Counted from the stretch's first letter, positions 19,353-28,879 are shown. The stretch: DNA of 64,000 nt from Opitutus sp. (GCA_024707325.1 JANPZY010000001.1:1922501-1986500); one strand, 5' to 3'. Numbers and translations: made by a program. Notes: generated from the letters alone by a model not told the origin.

Positions 19353-20276
19353 ATGATCGACTCCGTGATGTTCTGGAATGAGCCCAACAACAAATCGCAC
19401 TGGGCGTTCGAAATTGACCCCGAATGGCGCGCGTTTGCCGCGATGGTGAACCTCGCCGCCGATGCTGTGGCCGCGGAAAACCCCGCGCTCACTCGAGTGC
19501 TCGGCGGGATCTCGCCGATCGACGCCTCGTTCATCGAGCGCATGAACCGCTTCGGCGTGGTCGATCGGATGAACGTCGTCGCGGTGCACGGTTTCCCGCT
19601 CGATTGGAATCACTGGCAGATCAACGAGTGGCCGCAGAAAATCGCCGAGATCGAAGCGGCAACCGACAAGCCGATCTGGGTGTCCGAGGTCGGCGTCTCC
19701 ACCTTCGGCGCGGAGGAGGTGCAGTCCTTCGGCGTGAAGCGCACCGCGGAGCTGCTCGTCGGCCGCGTGCCGCGCATTCACTGGTATAGCCTCTACGACT
19801 TGCCGAAAGCCTGGCCGGCGACGACGCGTCACAAGGAGGCCGAAGGTTCGTCCTACTACCGCCACTTCTATATGGGGCTGCTGCGCGAGGACGGTTCGCC
19901 GAAACCAGCGCTGGCTGAGTTTGAAAAACTCACGCCCGGTCTCGGCATTTGTCAGTGGTTTCACTTCGAGGATCATCGGCTCGACGATGCGGTGAAATGG
20001 CTGCGCCGGCTCGGCGTGCGTCACCTGCGCACCGGCCTGAGCTGGGCCGACAGTTTTCGTCCCGGTGCCGACGCGTGGTTCGATCGCCAGATGCGCGCGC
20101 TCGAGGAATTCGACGTCACGGTGACCTTCTGTTTCACGCCCGAGCACCGCGGTATCCAACCTCATCATACAAGTCCGCCCCAGGTCGCCGGGGAGTTTGC
20201 CGACTTCTGCGCGCGCATGATTCGCCGCTACGCGCCGGCCTCGGCCGCGCCTTCGTTCGCTCGTTCCACGTTCTAA
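19353..20276 (+). CDS. clan-A glycosidase with apparently circularly permuted TIM barrel
   Basis: A 307-residue protein with retaining-glycosidase signatures. The acid/base is in FWNEPNN (Glu10) and the nucleophile in PIWVSEVG (Glu112), 102 residues apart as in GH5/GH39-type enzymes. Oddly, the acid/base strand (beta-4 in clan A) is at the very N-terminus. The residues after the normal barrel end (SPKPALAEF, 182-190) continue with [15 protein letters not shown] (221-235), [10 protein letters not shown] and [14 protein letters not shown]. That is the usual beta-1 to beta-3 order seen before the acid/base. The next gene starts 20 bases later, leaving no room for a second barrel. It may trim or transglycosylate the glycan. 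No signal peptide, so probably cytoplasmic. Confidence 0.75.
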   Translation: MIDSVMFWNEPNNKSHWAFEIDPEWRAFAAMVNLAADAVAAENPALTRVLGGISPIDASFIERMNRFGVVDRMNVVAVHGFPLDWNHWQINEWPQKIAEIEAATDKPIWVSEVGVSTFGAEEVQSFGVKRTAELLVGRVPRIHWYSLYDLPKAWPATTRHKEAEGSSYYRHFYMGLLREDGSPKPALAEFEKLTPGLGICQWFHFEDHRLDDAVKWLRRLGVRHLRTGLSWADSFRPGADAWFDRQMRALEEFDVTVTFCFTPEHRGIQPHHTSPPQVAGEFADFCARMIRRYAPASAAPSFARSTF

Positions 20277-20295
20277 ACTCCCAACTCCTTCCCGC

Positions 20296-21456
20296 ATGAT
20301 CGCCACTCCGCAACGCGGCCGCCTGCCGCGCACTCCTTCTTCCCGCAAAGTCCGCGTGGCGGTCATTGGCGTCGGCAATTGCGCGTCCTCGCTCGTGCAG
20401 GGCGTGCACTTTTATCGCGATGCGCCGGTGGGGGAATCCGTGCCCGGACTCATGCACGTGAATCTCGGGGGCTATCACATCAGTGACATCGAGTTCACCG
20501 CAGCCTTCGACATCGACGCGAACAAAGTCGGGCGCGATCTCGGCGAGGCGATCTACGCCGCGCCGAACAACACCTACCGCTTCGCCGATGTGCCGCGGCT
20601 CGGCGTGCCCGTGCATCGCGGCATGACGCACGACGGACTCGGAAAATACCTCTCGCAGAAAATCACGAAAGCCTCCGGTGCGACGGACGACATCGTGAGC
20701 ATCCTGAAAAACACCGGCACCGACGTGGTCGTTTCCTATCTGCCCGTCGGCTCGGAGATGGCCACGAAGTGGTATGTCGAACAAGTGCTCGAAGCCGGCT
20801 GCGGCTTCGTGAACTGCATTCCCGTGTTCATCGCCTCCCAGCCGTATTGGCAGCAGCGCTTCGCCGAGCGCGGACTGCCGATCATCGGCGACGACATCAA
20901 ATCGCAGGTCGGCGCCACGATCACACATCGTGCGCTCGTGAACCTCTTCCGCGAACGTGGCGTGCGTCTCGATCGCACGTATCAACTCAACTTCGGCGGC
21001 AACACGGATTTCCTGAACATGCTCGAGCGCGAGCGCCTCGATTCGAAGAAGATCTCCAAGACCAACGCGGTCACGAGCCAGCTCGGTGCGCCGCTGCCGG
21101 CCGATCAGGTGCACGTGGGCCCGAGCGATTTCGTGCCGTGGCTCGAGGACCAGAAATGGTGCTACATTCACATGCACGGAACGACCTTCGGCAACGTGCC
21201 GCTGAAGTGCGAAGTGAAGCTCGAAGTGTGGGACTCGCCCAACTCCGCCGGCGTCGTGATCGACGCCGTGCGCTGCGTGAAGCTCGCACTCGACCGCGGC
21301 ATCGGCGGACCGCTCGCGGGACCGGCGAGTTATTTTATGAAAACGCCGCCGCAACAATTCCCCGATCACGAAGCGCGCGAGCGCACGGAAGCGTTCATCC
21401 GCGAAAACCAACACGTGCCCGTGCCCGTGGCCGTCGCGAAGCCCGGCGCGATTTGA
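20296..21456 (+). CDS. ino1: inositol-3-phosphate synthase
   Basis: Myo-inositol-phosphate synthase converts glucose-6-phosphate to inositol-3-phosphate with NAD. The 386-residue protein has the Rossmann motif [18 protein letters not shown] near residues 24-41. It also has the family core segments [29 protein letters not shown] and the [11 protein letters not shown] catalytic Lys region, followed by [11 protein letters not shown]. It is of the prokaryotic/actinobacterial-like short type. Its place in the glycan arm suggests that inositol phosphate is a precursor for the product. The next tandem array begins 17 bases after the stop. Confidence 0.95.
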   Translation: MIATPQRGRLPRTPSSRKVRVAVIGVGNCASSLVQGVHFYRDAPVGESVPGLMHVNLGGYHISDIEFTAAFDIDANKVGRDLGEAIYAAPNNTYRFADVPRLGVPVHRGMTHDGLGKYLSQKITKASGATDDIVSILKNTGTDVVVSYLPVGSEMATKWYVEQVLEAGCGFVNCIPVFIASQPYWQQRFAERGLPIIGDDIKSQVGATITHRALVNLFRERGVRLDRTYQLNFGGNTDFLNMLERERLDSKKISKTNAVTSQLGAPLPADQVHVGPSDFVPWLEDQKWCYIHMHGTTFGNVPLKCEVKLEVWDSPNSAGVVIDAVRCVKLALDRGIGGPLAGPASYFMKTPPQQFPDHEARERTEAFIRENQHVPVPVAVAKPGAI

Positions 21457-21473
21457 GCCCGATGCCGCACCAG

Positions 21474-21583
21474 GTCGGGACAGAGTGCGGCCGGGGTCGA
21501 GCCAGGGTGCGCACCGGGTCGAGCCACGGTGCGGACACGGTCGCGGCAAGGTGCGGCCCGACTCGGAACGGAGTGAGGACCGA
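21474..21583 (+). repeat. 22-bp tandem array, five units (locus 2)
   Basis: Five 22-bp units of the same family as at 6546, in the same orientation, between the inositol-phosphate synthase stop and the histidine-phosphatase ATG. The last unit ends three bases before that ATG. Its GAGTGAGGA stretch could serve as the ribosome-binding site, so the array has become part of the 5' leader of the next gene. A partial unit precedes the first full one. Confidence 0.85.
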
Positions 21584-21586
21584 GCC

Positions 21587-22196
21587 ATGACGACGTTCTA
21601 CCTGATTCGCCACGCGGAGCGGATCGGCGCGCAGGATGCGCTCGTGGGGCGCGCGCCGGGTTTTTTCGTTGAGCGAGCGTGGTCGTGCGCAGGCGCAGCG
21701 TGTGGCGGACTGGCTCGCGGTGAAGAAGATCGACCATGTCTACACGAGTCCGGTGACGCGCGCGGTCGAGACGGCGGCGGCGATTGCGACGGCGGCGGGT
21801 GTGTCGGTGCAGACGGACGACGATCTGCACGAGGTGAATTTTGGCGAATGGACGGGAAAGACCTTTGGCGAACTTGAAGCGGACGCGGCGTGGAAACGTT
21901 TCAACCTCCTGCGCGGCCCGGCGCGGGCGCCGGACGGCGAAACGCTGGTGGAAGTGCAGATGCGCATGGTGAGCGCGCTGTATCGCTTGAATGAGGCGCA
22001 CCCGAACCACGGTGTGGTGGTGGTGAGCCACGCCGATCCGTTGAAGGCAGCGCTCGCGTTCTTCAGCGGGATTCCGCTGGCGTTGTTCGATCGCCTGGAA
22101 GTCGGTCTGGCTTCCGTGAGCGTGCTGCGGCTCGACGGCTGGAATTTGCGTATTGAATGCGTGAATACACAAGTGGCCGCGGAGGACCAGATGTGA
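21587..22196 (+). CDS. histidine phosphatase family protein (frame broken by one base)
   Basis: A phosphoglycerate-mutase-like phosphatase (about 202 aa corrected). The phospho-acceptor motif is LIRHAER at residues 5-11; the second His is in VVVSHADPLKA. EVNFGEWTGKTFGEL is typical of CobC/GpmB relatives. The N-terminal 26 codons and the rest are in different frames, joined at a T6 run (21661-21666). Removing one T gives a continuous GFSLSERGRAQA. The stop overlaps the next gene as GTGA. It may dephosphorylate an intermediate of the inositol/glycan pathway, but the substrate is unknown. Confidence 0.82.
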
Positions 22197-23161
22197 AGAA
22201 TACGCCCCCGGCGGAAAAGGATCCGTGGACCGAGTGCATGCTGCGCGGCGAGTTCGCGCGCGCGTGGGCCATCAGCGACGCGGCGCTGCGCGAGCGAAAG
22301 GGCGTGCCGTGCTGGCACTGGCCGCGACATTTTCAGTATCTCTGGGATGGCACGCCGCTCGCGGGGAAACGCGTGCTCGTGCGGTGTTATCACGGGCTGG
22401 GCGACACGATCCAGTTCGCACGGTTTCTCGCTCCGCTTCGGCAGATCGCACGTGAGGTGATCGTGTGGGCGCAGCCGACGTTGATACCGTTGCTGGAAAA
22501 CGTGGCGGGAGTGGACCTCGTGCTGCCGTTGCACGACGGCGTGCCGGAAGTCGCCTGCGACGTGGACGTGGAGATCATGGAACTCGCGCATGTTTTTCGC
22601 GTGACGCCGGACATGCTGTCCGCGCGCGTGCCGTATCTCTCGGCCGATTCGGCGGAATGGGTGCGAACACGACTGGGACCGGATGAACTCGCGGTCGGGT
22701 TGGTGTGGCGCGCGGGCGATTGGGATCTGCGCCGCTCACTCAAACTGGAACAACTGGAGCCACTCTCGTGCGTGCGCGGGGTGCGGTGGTTTTCGTTGCA
22801 GGAAATATCCGACCCCGAGTTGCCTTGGGCGGAAGACGGTCCGGTGGTGCCGGTGACGAAACTCGCGGAAGCGATGCGCGCGATGGATCTCGTGATCACG
22901 GTGGACAGTCTGGCGGCACATCTCGCGGGCGCGCTCGGCGTGCAAACGTGGACCTTGCTGCCGCGCGACCCGGACTGGCGCTGGATGCGAGACCGCGAGG
23001 ATTCGCCATGGTATCCGACGATGCGGTTGTGGCGGCAGCGGCGGGACGGCGATTGGGCTGACGTGGTGAAACGCGTGGCGGCCGAGTTGAGTGTGATGAC
23101 TGCGCGAGGCGAGGGAACTGCGGAGCGCGAGCGGGTTCAGTCGTTGGGTCCGGCGCGGTGA
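22193..23161 (+). CDS. glycosyltransferase family 9 / heptosyltransferase-like
   Basis: A 322-residue protein resembling ADP-heptose:LPS heptosyltransferases (GT9, GT-B fold). Segments that support this are VLVRCYHGLGDTIQFARFL (N-terminal glycine-rich loop) and VGLVWRAGDWDLRRSL. The C-terminal VITVDSLAAHLAGALGVQTW is a strong GT9 signature. GTG at 22193-22195 was chosen because it overlaps the phosphatase stop. An ATG further upstream lies inside that gene. It closes the plus arm of the glycan locus. Confidence 0.85.
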   Translation: MKNTPPAEKDPWTECMLRGEFARAWAISDAALRERKGVPCWHWPRHFQYLWDGTPLAGKRVLVRCYHGLGDTIQFARFLAPLRQIAREVIVWAQPTLIPLLENVAGVDLVLPLHDGVPEVACDVDVEIMELAHVFRVTPDMLSARVPYLSADSAEWVRTRLGPDELAVGLVWRAGDWDLRRSLKLEQLEPLSCVRGVRWFSLQEISDPELPWAEDGPVVPVTKLAEAMRAMDLVITVDSLAAHLAGALGVQTWTLLPRDPDWRWMRDREDSPWYPTMRLWRQRRDGDWADVVKRVAAELSVMTARGEGTAERERVQSLGPAR

Positions 23162-23189
23162 ACTCGTTTCTCAACCCCAGGAGTCGATC

Positions 23190-23811
23190 ATGAGCGTCAA
23201 AGTCAAAGTCGTGTTTCACAGCCTCTACGGGCACATCTACCAAATGGCGGAAGCGGTGGCGGCGGGCGCGCGGGAAGTGTCGGGCGCGGAGGTGGAGTTG
23301 TTACAGGTGCAGGAGTTACTCTCCGCGGAGATCCTCGAAAAAAATGGGAGCGACGGAGGCGAAGAAGGCGTTTGCGCACGTGCCGATCGCGGACCCGAAG
23401 AAGTTGGCGGAAGCGGATGCCATCCTCTTTGGCAGCGGCACGCGCTACGGCAGCGCGACCTCGCAGATGCAGGCTTTCTTCGACGCGACGGGCTCGTTGT
23501 GGAGCCAGGGCGCATTGGTCGGAAAGGTGGGCGGCGTGTTTACCTCGAGCGGCACGCAACACGGCGGGCAGGAGACGACGCTGATCAGCATGCAGACCTT
23601 TTTGTTTCACCAAGGCATGATCGTGGTGGGCGTGCCGTATTCGGAGCAGCGGCAGATGACTCTCAAGGAGATCACGGGTGGTTCGCCGTATGGCGCGTCG
23701 ACGATCACGGGCGGAGACGGCAGCCGTCAGCCGAGCGAGAACGAGAAGGCGATCGCACGCTTCCAAGGCCGGCACGTGGCGCAAATCGCGGCGAAGCTGA
23801 AGGATCGGTAA
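23190..23811 (+). CDS. wrbA: NAD(P)H:quinone oxidoreductase, WrbA type (frame broken by one base)
   Basis: A flavodoxin-like FMN quinone reductase involved in redox stress (206 aa corrected; E. coli WrbA has 198). It has [18 protein letters not shown] (FMN phosphate loop), then [19 protein letters not shown] and [15 protein letters not shown], the WrbA hallmark. The first 50 codons and the remainder are in different frames, separated by an A7 run (23338-23344). With six A the protein reads [14 protein letters not shown] as in the family. A ribosome-binding site (CAGGAG) precedes the ATG. It stands alone. Confidence 0.88.
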
Positions 23812-23895
23812 ACGACACCGACTCGCGAGAGGCGCACTGTTTCCGGCCTTGACCAGACCGGCCGGCGGCGCACCGTAGACCGCTCTGCATTTCAC

Positions 23896-23969
23896 TGCCT
23901 GATGGTGTAATGGTAGCACAGGCGACTTTGACTCGCCTAGTCATGGTTCGAATCCATGTCGGGCAGCCA
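23896..23969 (+). tRNA. tRNA-Gln (anticodon TTG)
   Basis: A complete cloverleaf of 74 nt. The acceptor TGCCTGA pairs with TCGGGCA. The anticodon stem GGCGA/TCGCC has loop CTTTGAC (anticodon TTG). The T arm is CATGG TTCGAAT CCATG, followed by a G discriminator and an encoded CCA. An antisense frame reading into it (ending in MDSNHD) is spurious. Confidence 0.97.
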
Positions 23970-24165
23970 TTTAATGCGCGGGGCGAGTGTGACTTTCAGG
24001 TGATCGACCCGCGCCGTTGCGATCCTCCGAGATGAGGATGAGATAATCCGCCAAATGCGGAAACTTGTGCAGAGTGTCGCTGCCATCGGGATTGCGGGGC
24101 GCAAACGACTTCTGGGTGCGAGATCTGCTGCCGTTCCCTCCTTCGTGAGCCGTGCTCCATAGAGG

Positions 24166-24939
24166 ATGTTAGCTTTTCCCAAAATATTCGCTCAGGCGCC
24201 CTGTGCTGCGCTGCGTCCCTTCGTTCGCCGTCTCATGGTCGTCGAGCATTCGTCGCAGTGCGATGACTTGCACCTGCCGGGCACCGGAGCGGTCGCGGCC
24301 TTCAACGTGCGTGGTGAGTGCATTCTGGACGGAAAGAGCAGAGCTCCCTCGGCCGGATTCACAGGGCTTTGGGACGGGCCGCGTCGCCACGAGCACCGCG
24401 ATGGCAACACCGTTGTCCTTGTTCATTTCACTCCGGTCGGCGCGGCGTGCTTGGTGACTGAGCCGCTGGAGGAGTTTGCCAACGGCACGGCCAGCCTCGG
24501 ATCACTCGGCCGGAAATCGGGAGACCTTCAGCGATTGGAGGATCAGCTTAACGAGGCTCCGAACCATGCCCGGCGGGTTGCGCTGCTCGAAGCGTTTTTA
24601 CTGGCGCGCGCGGCGCGTAGTGAACCCGATCCTCTGGTTGCGGCGGCCGTGGAATGGATCGAAGGCGCGCCGTTCGAGGCCCGGATCGCTGCGCTGACAA
24701 AACACATCGGCCTCAGCCAAAGCGCGCTCGAGCGACGTTTCCGCCGAGCGGTGGGCGTAACGCCGCGCAAGTTCGCTTCTCTCGTGCGACTTCAACGCGT
24801 GCTCCGTCTGCACCAGCCGGGAATGAGGCTCACCCGTCTCGCGGCGTCGGCGGGTTATTTCGATCAGTCGCATTTCATCCACGAGTTTCGTCGGTTTTCC
24901 GGAGTGACGCCTTCCGCCTACTTTTCCTCGGCCGGCTAA
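24166..24939 (+). CDS. AraC-family transcriptional regulator
   Basis: A DNA-binding regulator of 257 aa. The C-terminal two-helix-turn-helix domain (about 155-255) contains HIGLSQSALERRFRRAVGVTPRKF and, near the end, GYFDQSHFIHEFRRFSGVTPSAYF, the AraC hallmark. The N-terminal half resembles the DUF6597-type sensing domain of similar regulators (ALRPFVRRLMVVEH, NVRGECILDG). The target is unknown; the next two genes in the same direction encode YCII-like and AHSA1-like proteins and could be controlled by it. Confidence 0.88.
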   Translation: MLAFPKIFAQAPCAALRPFVRRLMVVEHSSQCDDLHLPGTGAVAAFNVRGECILDGKSRAPSAGFTGLWDGPRRHEHRDGNTVVLVHFTPVGAACLVTEPLEEFANGTASLGSLGRKSGDLQRLEDQLNEAPNHARRVALLEAFLLARAARSEPDPLVAAAVEWIEGAPFEARIAALTKHIGLSQSALERRFRRAVGVTPRKFASLVRLQRVLRLHQPGMRLTRLAASAGYFDQSHFIHEFRRFSGVTPSAYFSSAG

Positions 24940-24989
24940 ACGCCGAATTTCTACAAGTCGGCCTCTCTTTCCCGCGGTAGGATCGCGGC

Positions 24990-25454
24990 ATGATCCTCTA
25001 CCTAAACCGCGCCCGACTGCGGCGCACCTTCGCCGTGTTGTTGATGCTCGTCGTCGGTGGTGCAGCGGTGCGTGCGGTCAGCTCACCCTCCGTTCCCGCC
25101 ACCACCATGAACAACTTCGTCATTATTTTCCGTCAGGGACCGCGCCCGCTTTCTCCCGAGGACATCGCTCGCCGTCAGCGGGAGATCGTGGAGTGGGCGC
25201 GAGTCCACAATGCAGCGGGCCACAAGCTCGAACCCCGCGCTATGGCATCGGAGATCCGCCGGGCAGGTTTGGAGCAGGGAGCGGAAGGTTGGCCACTGAC
25301 CGCGCTGGTCTTCCTTCAGGCCCGCGATCTCGAACAGGCATCAGAGATCGCGCGAGTGCACCCGGCCAATCGCTTCGGAGCTAGCGTCGAAGTGAGGGCA
25401 TGGAGCAATCCGGCCGCGCAAGCTTCTGCGCCCAACCAGAGAGATGCGGAATAG
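24990..25454 (+). CDS. YCII-related protein with N-terminal signal
   Basis: A 154-residue protein. A hydrophobic segment (FAVLLMLVVGGAAVRAV, about 14-30) suggests export or a membrane anchor. The rest, from NNFVIIFRQGPRPLSPED, looks like a YCII-type ferredoxin-like domain. It ends with FLQARDLEQASEIARVHPAN, the usual closing segment. YCII proteins have mostly unknown small-molecule roles. The catalytic His of YciI is not obvious. The product follows the AraC-type gene. Confidence 0.6.
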   Translation: MILYLNRARLRRTFAVLLMLVVGGAAVRAVSSPSVPATTMNNFVIIFRQGPRPLSPEDIARRQREIVEWARVHNAAGHKLEPRAMASEIRRAGLEQGAEGWPLTALVFLQARDLEQASEIARVHPANRFGASVEVRAWSNPAAQASAPNQRDAE

Positions 25455-25544
25455 CCTAAAACGTTGTCCGGCCAGACGAGGGTGGTCCGTCGTATTAGCA
25501 GAGCGGCATCCGCCCGATACGATTGCCGTGATACGCAACTTCAT

Positions 25545-25961
25545 ATGAGCACAGCAAAAATCACTATACAAACCACCGTTCGCGCCGATTTGCCGAAGGC
25601 CTGGGACTATTACACGTCGCCCGAGCACGTCACCAAGTGGAACTTCGCCTCCGAAGACTGGCATTGCCCGAGTGCGCAGAACGACATGCGCGTCGGCGGG
25701 AAATTCGTTGCCCGCATGGAAGCGAAAGACGGGAGCTTCGGCTTCGACTTCGAGGCGGTTTATCAGGAGATACGTGACCAGGTCGGCTTTACGTATGCGA
25801 TGACTGACGGTCGCACGGTGGAGACCAACTTCGAGCCGGTGGAAGGTGGCACCATGATCACGACCACTTTCGATCCTGAGGAAGAAAACTCCGTGGAGTT
25901 TCAGAAACAGGGGTGGCAGGCCATCCTCGACAGTTATAAGAGATACACGGAAGCGCACTGA
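25545..25961 (+). CDS. SRPBCC / AHSA1-type protein
   Basis: A 138-residue START-like ligand-binding domain. It begins KITIQTTVRADLPKAWDYYT, then HVTKWNFASEDWHCP and GGKFVARMEAKDGS. The C-terminal EEENSVEFQKQGWQAILDSYKRY is the long closing helix of AHSA1-type proteins. The ATG at 25545-25547 matches the family start; an upstream extension lacks similarity. Such proteins often respond to stress or act with ArsR/AraC regulators. The ligand is unknown. Confidence 0.85.
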   Translation: MSTAKITIQTTVRADLPKAWDYYTSPEHVTKWNFASEDWHCPSAQNDMRVGGKFVARMEAKDGSFGFDFEAVYQEIRDQVGFTYAMTDGRTVETNFEPVEGGTMITTTFDPEEENSVEFQKQGWQAILDSYKRYTEAH

Positions 25962-26100
25962 GCGCTGGGCTGGGCTAGGGAGGTGAGTAGGGTTTAACGG
26001 GTTCGCCACGGATGACTCCCGCGTCATCTTTGGCGAAACCGTGCGGGTTCTCGTGCGACAAGCGTGAGGTTCTCGTTACCCTCTCATCCTCCCCAACCCC

Positions 26101-27666
26101 ATGAAATATCTCCCCTGGGCGCTCGCGGCCGTGTTGGCTGTGCAGCCGATCACCATGCTGGCGCAAGAACTCAAGCGCGTGCAGGCGCGCATCGAAAACG
26201 GTGTCATCGAGGGCATCATCAGTCCCGACGGCGAGGTGCGCACGTTCAAGGGCATCCCCTTTGCCGCGCCGCCGGTCGGTGAACTGCGCTGGAAACCGCC
26301 GCAACCGGTGAAGTCGTGGGAAGGCGTGCGGCCGGCGATCGATTTCGCGGCGCGACCGATGCAGACGCGCGTGTTCGACGACATGGTGTTCAAGGATCCG
26401 GGCCCGTCGGAGGACTGCCTCTATCTCAATCTCTGGATGCCCGAGCGCCCGAAGGCCAAGAAACTGCCGGTGATGGTGTGGATCTACGGCGGCGGATTCG
26501 TGGCCGGGGCCACGTCCGAGCCGCGGCAGGACGGCGGCATGCTCTGCAAAAAGGACGTGCTGGTCGTGACCGTCGGCTACCGCCTGGGCGTGTTCGGCTT
26601 TCTCGCGCTGCCGGAGTTGTCCAAGGAATCTGGATACAACGCTTCCGGCAATTACGGGCTCATGGACCAGATCGCGGCGCTCCAATGGGTGCAGCGCAAC
26701 ATCGCCACGTTTGGCGGCGATCCGGACAACGTGACGATCTTCGGCGAATCCGCGGGATCGTTTTCGGTGAGTGCGCTCATGGCTTCGCCGCTCGCCCGCG
26801 GATTGTTTCACAAGGCGATCGGGCAGAGTGGTGCGTTTCTCGGACAAACCTTGCCCGCGCGTCCGCTGCGCGAGGCGGAGCAGCAGGGCGCGGAGTTCGT
26901 GCGCCGCATGCTGGGCACCGATTCGGTCGCGGAGTTGCGTCAGAAATCCGCCGAAGACGTGCTCGCGGCGGCGGCGCAGCCGGGTAATCCGTGGTTTTCG
27001 CCGATCATCGATGGTCATGTGCTGCCTGAAGCTCCGGCTTCAATTTATGCTGCAGGCAAACAGGCGCACGTGCCGCTCCTCGCGGGCTGGAATCGCGACG
27101 AGGGCCATTACCGCGGTGTCTTCCGCGAGCTGGAGCCGACCGTGGCAAACTTCCGCCTGCGCGCGTCAGAGCGATTCGGTGCGCGAGCGGAGCAATTCCT
27201 GAAAGTTTACCGCGCAGACTCCGACGCCGAGGCGAAGCGCGCGGCGCAGGATCTCTCGGGCGACGAGTTCATCGGCTTCGGCACCTGGAAATGGCTCGAG
27301 GTGCATCGCCAAACTGCCGGCGGCGTGCCCGTGTATCGTTACCGTTTCGATCAAACACTGCCGCTCGCAAAAGACGCGCCGGCGGATGCTGAGGAAGTCG
27401 CGCCGCACGCGGCGGACATCGAGTTCGTGTTTCGTGCGCTGTGGACGCGCGACCTGCCTTGGCGCGACGAACATCGTGCGATGTCGCAACTGATGTCGGA
27501 TTACTGGACCAACTTCGCGAAAAACGGCGATCCCAACGGCCCCGGTCTGCCCGCGTGGCCGCGCTACACGCCGGAAGAGAAATTCCCCGTGATGTATCTG
27601 CGCGCCGGTGCGAAAGCCGAGCCCGACGCGCATCGCCCGCGCTACGAGTTTCTCGATCAGCTCTGA
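26101..27666 (+). CDS. type B carboxylesterase, exported
   Basis: An alpha/beta-hydrolase of 521 aa. A signal peptide covers about residues 1-21 (ALAAVLAVQPITMLAQ). The family features follow: FKGIPFAAPPVGELRW, EDCLYLNLWMP, the oxyanion GGG at 130-132, and the nucleophile elbow GESAGS with Ser217. The His/Glu partners lie in the C-terminal half (DEEVAPHAADIEFVF region). It hydrolyses carboxylic esters, probably in the periplasm. It is a single gene with no obvious partner. Confidence 0.93.
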   Translation: MKYLPWALAAVLAVQPITMLAQELKRVQARIENGVIEGIISPDGEVRTFKGIPFAAPPVGELRWKPPQPVKSWEGVRPAIDFAARPMQTRVFDDMVFKDPGPSEDCLYLNLWMPERPKAKKLPVMVWIYGGGFVAGATSEPRQDGGMLCKKDVLVVTVGYRLGVFGFLALPELSKESGYNASGNYGLMDQIAALQWVQRNIATFGGDPDNVTIFGESAGSFSVSALMASPLARGLFHKAIGQSGAFLGQTLPARPLREAEQQGAEFVRRMLGTDSVAELRQKSAEDVLAAAAQPGNPWFSPIIDGHVLPEAPASIYAAGKQAHVPLLAGWNRDEGHYRGVFRELEPTVANFRLRASERFGARAEQFLKVYRADSDAEAKRAAQDLSGDEFIGFGTWKWLEVHRQTAGGVPVYRYRFDQTLPLAKDAPADAEEVAPHAADIEFVFRALWTRDLPWRDEHRAMSQLMSDYWTNFAKNGDPNGPGLPAWPRYTPEEKFPVMYLRAGAKAEPDAHRPRYEFLDQL

Positions 27667-27755
27667 CGCACGACGGTCAACGACACCGGCGCAGCATCGC
27701 GGGGACCGTTGGGAATCGTCCTTGCGGTGCTCGGTGGCGGTCCCTTACTCGACGA

Positions 27756-28520
27756 GTGCTTATCCACCCCACGGCCGTAATCGAAGAAGGCGCGCAAGTC
27801 GGCGCACGTTGCAAAATTATGGCGCACGCGGTGATCACGCGGCACGCGGTTCTCGCGGACGATGTGGTCGTGCATCCGGGCGCGGTGGTGGGCGGAGATC
27901 CACAGCACCTGACTTTTGACACCTCCATCGAGACGTTCGTGCACGTGGGAGCGAAGTCAGTGATCCGCGAGCACGTGACACTCAATCGCGGAACGATCGC
28001 AGGCGCGGCCACGGTGATTGGCGAACGCTGTTTCCTGATGGCGGGCAGCCACGTCGCGCATGATTGCACGATCGGCAACGACGTGGTGCTGGCCAACAAT
28101 GCGATGATCGCAGGCCATGTGACCATCGGCGATTTCACCTTTGTCGGCGGCGGCGCGGGCATCCATCAACACTGCCGGATTGGGCAGAGTGCGATGGTCG
28201 CCGGGCTCGCTCGCATCACGCGGGATCTTGCGCCCTACACGCTCAACGCGGAACGGGACGAAGTGTCGGGACTCAACTTGGTGGGATTGAGGCGCCGGGG
28301 AGTTTCCGCAGATGCCATCCGCGAGCTGAAGCTCACTTTTCGCTCCGTGTTTCTCCCCCACGGCAACATCCGCGATTTGGCGAACGAAGCGACTTCCTCC
28401 GGCCAGTTCCAGACGGCGGAGGCGCGGCATTTTCTCGCGTTCTTCGCGGCCGGAAAGCGCGGCTTCGCGCGTGCCGCATATAGCGGAGCAAGTGGGAGCG
28501 CGGTCGCGGCTGAGGTCTGA
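27756..28520 (+). CDS. lpxA: acyl-ACP--UDP-N-acetylglucosamine O-acyltransferase
   Basis: LpxA performs the first step of lipid A synthesis. The 254-residue product (E. coli 262) is a left-handed beta-helix of hexapeptide repeats starting LIHPTAVIEEGAQVG. It has VHPGAVVGGDPQHLTFD, the catalytic-His segment SHVAHDCTIGNDVV and the C-terminal GLRRRGVSADAIRELKL. GTG at 27756-27758 was chosen because it places the first hexapeptide repeat at the N-terminus; the frame remains open upstream without similarity. It stands apart from other lpx genes, so it may be a second copy. Confidence 0.9.
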   Translation: MLIHPTAVIEEGAQVGARCKIMAHAVITRHAVLADDVVVHPGAVVGGDPQHLTFDTSIETFVHVGAKSVIREHVTLNRGTIAGAATVIGERCFLMAGSHVAHDCTIGNDVVLANNAMIAGHVTIGDFTFVGGGAGIHQHCRIGQSAMVAGLARITRDLAPYTLNAERDEVSGLNLVGLRRRGVSADAIRELKLTFRSVFLPHGNIRDLANEATSSGQFQTAEARHFLAFFAAGKRGFARAAYSGASGSAVAAEV

Positions 28521-28579
28521 TCCGCACGCGTGAGTCCGACCTTGCCTCGCAGCGATCGCTGTCGCGGAATCGCGCCCCT

Positions 28580-28879
28580 ATGCTCGTTCACTCTGTTTTC
28601 TTCTGGCTGAAGCCCGACCTCACTCCGGAACAGCGCGCTGACTTCGAGCGCGGCGTTGCGACCCTCGCGACCATCTCGTCGGTGGAGAAAGTTTACATCG
28701 GCAAACCCGCGAAGACGGAGAAGCGCCCGGTGATCGACGACACCTATTCGTGTGCGCTCACGGTCCTGTTGAAGGACGTCGCGGCCCACGATGCGTATCA
28801 AGTGGATCCCATCCACCTGAAGTTCGTGGCCGACTGCAAAGACTACTGGACGCGCGTCCAAATCTACGACGCCGAATAA
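28580..28879 (+). CDS. Dabb-type stress-responsive A/B barrel protein
   Basis: A 99-residue dimeric alpha+beta barrel protein of the Dabb family. It begins MLVHSVFFWLKPDLTPEQ, continues with FERGVATLATISSVEKVYIG, and ends with ALTVLLKDVAAHDAYQVDPIH followed by the closing FVADCKDYWTRVQIYD. Members often act as small decarboxylases/cyclases or have unknown roles. It ends just before a perfect palindrome that probably terminates it. Confidence 0.85.
   Translation: MLVHSVFFWLKPDLTPEQRADFERGVATLATISSVEKVYIGKPAKTEKRPVIDDTYSCALTVLLKDVAAHDAYQVDPIHLKFVADCKDYWTRVQIYDAE

Noticed and set aside
23970-24160. Prophage or island attachment site after tRNA-Gln
   Set aside because: No repeat of the tRNA 3' end and no integrase were seen downstream; the next genes look chromosomal.
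23937-24182. Small minus-strand protein ending MDSNHD
   Set aside because: It reads through the antisense of the tRNA-Gln gene, a well-known source of spurious proteins.
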